Shown one piece after another: positions 11,625 to 12,281 of a DNA stretch of 12,281 nt; position 1 is the stretch's first letter, and each line of letters starts with the position of its first letter. The position numbers were made by a program, and so were the translations under genes. The notes beneath the pieces were generated by a model. The model worked only from the letters and a program-made list of their open reading frames with translations, was not told the DNA's origin and made no database searches. The DNA comes from a bacterium (lineage in GTDB: Bacteria; Patescibacteriota; Patescibacteriia; UBA1558; GWA2-36-10), in NCBI GenBank assembly GCA_030690875.1, contig JAUYFP010000079.1, forward strand, positions 1 to 12,281, in the 5' to 3' direction.

Positions 11625-12281
11625 ATGGCAAAAAAAAGAATTAGGGTAGCGATAAACGGTTTTGGCCGGATTGGCCGAGCGGCTTTTAAGATAATGCTGG
11701 AAAAAAATAAATACGAAGTTGTTGCCATAAATGATTTGGCCTCAGCTGATAGCTTGGCTTATTTGCTCAAATACGATACAGTTTATGGTCTTTATCCCAA
11801 AAAAGTTTTAGCCAAAGGTAATGATATTTATATCAACGGCAAAAAGTATCAAATAACTGCTGTGCCAGAACCAAAAAAATTGCCTTGGAAGAAAATGAGA
11901 ATAGATGTTGTTTTAGAATGCACTGGCCGTTTTGTCAAAGATGGATTAGCGGCTGACCATATAAAAGCCGGCGCCAAAAAAGTGATTATTTCCGCGCCAG
12001 CCAAAGGCGGGGATGTGGAAACATTTTTGCTAGGTGTCAACCAAAATAATTATAAGGGTCAAAAAGTAATTTCTAACGCTTCTTGCACTACCAATTGCAT
12101 CGCGCCGGTTGCCCAGATTATGGTGGAAAAATTTGGCGTGGCCAAAGCCATGATGACCACTATTCATTCCTATACTGCTGATCAGAGCTTGGTTGACGGC
12201 CCGCACAAAAAAGATTTTCGTCGTGGCCGAAGCGCCGGGCAAAATATCGTGCCGACTTCAACTGGGGCGGCGGTGGCTACT
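11625..12281 (+). CDS. gap: Glyceraldehyde-3-phosphate dehydrogenase, 5' part
   Basis: Glycolytic enzyme that oxidises and phosphorylates glyceraldehyde 3-phosphate using NAD+. The window ends after 219 codons of a protein normally about 335 aa, so the 3' third is missing through truncation of the window, not a mutation. Visible are the Rossmann nucleotide fold with NGFGRIGRAAF (11-21), AINDL (34-38) with Asp37 at the position that favours NAD+, LLKYDTVYGLYP, VLECTGRF (96-103), SAPAKGGD (123-130), the active site NASCTTNCIAP (151-161) with catalytic Cys154, the TIHSYT motif with His181, and NIVPTSTGAA (207-216). The ATG at 11625 fits family N-termini, with no strong ribosome site. It has its own extended -10 promoter after the hicBA terminator. 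Confidence 0.97.
   Translation, partial: MAKKRIRVAINGFGRIGRAAFKIMLEKNKYEVVAINDLASADSLAYLLKYDTVYGLYPKKVLAKGNDIYINGKKYQITAVPEPKKLPWKKMRIDVVLECTGRFVKDGLAADHIKAGAKKVIISAPAKGGDVETFLLGVNQNNYKGQKVISNASCTTNCIAPVAQIMVEKFGVAKAMMTTIHSYTADQSLVDGPHKKDFRRGRSAGQNIVPTSTGAAVAT

Noticed and set aside
1-12281. tRNA genes, CRISPR arrays, insertion sequences or integrase genes
   Set aside because: Reading both strands showed no cloverleaf with a TTCRA arm, no regularly spaced repeats and no transposase or recombinase motifs.

Overview
The window looks like a chromosome segment from a small-genome bacterium of the Candidate Phyla Radiation (Patescibacteria), probably a Parcubacteria-like lineage. This is an inference from gene style, not from a search. 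The DNA is AT-rich, most genes lack a clear Shine-Dalgarno sequence, and proteins are rich in K, I, N and F. PrmC carries NLPY instead of NPPY. A SEDS protein, a DUF3048 protein, a PSP1/RicT-like protein and a HicBA pair sit among core translation genes. UGA works as a stop (ends of the first two genes), so the UGA-to-glycine code of Absconditabacteria and Gracilibacteria does not apply.

Layout. Positions 98-2013 hold an envelope pair: a single-pass membrane protein of unknown function overlapping rodA by 4 bp. Positions 2021-3868 hold rplY (bL25, CTC type) behind its own promoter and a terminator-like hairpin, then a DUF3048 membrane-anchored protein. A bidirectional terminator separates these from a minus-strand block, 3901-7298. 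Read in its own direction, that block is a three-gene cassette of unrecognised small proteins (membrane protein, 74-aa protein, zinc-finger-like protein), then rpmE (bL31), prfA (RF1) and prmC (RF glutamine methyltransferase). A 350-bp divergent region (7299-7648) carries promoters for both directions and several hairpins. The plus strand then has rpsB-tsf, a GNRA-loop terminator, pyrH on its own promoter, a 165-bp gap with a long hairpin and a direct repeat, a PSP1/RicT-like gene, a hicB-hicA module, and the first 219 codons of gap, which runs off the end.

How the genes fit. Most of the window serves translation: bL25, bL31, uS2, EF-Ts, RF1 and the enzyme that methylates the RF1 GGQ loop. 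UMP kinase supplies pyrimidine nucleotides. RodA and its partner, and perhaps the DUF3048 protein, act at the cell envelope. HicBA is a compact toxin-antitoxin unit. GAPDH is central glycolysis.

No wholly new multi-gene system can be claimed. The best candidates for new biology are the small-protein cassette at 6442-7298, the palindromic elements (one inside prmC), the hairpin in the rplY leader, and the inverted repeats around the rpsB promoter. A recurring promoter form, TTGnnn, 17 bp, TGn plus a -10 hexamer, appears at four sites.
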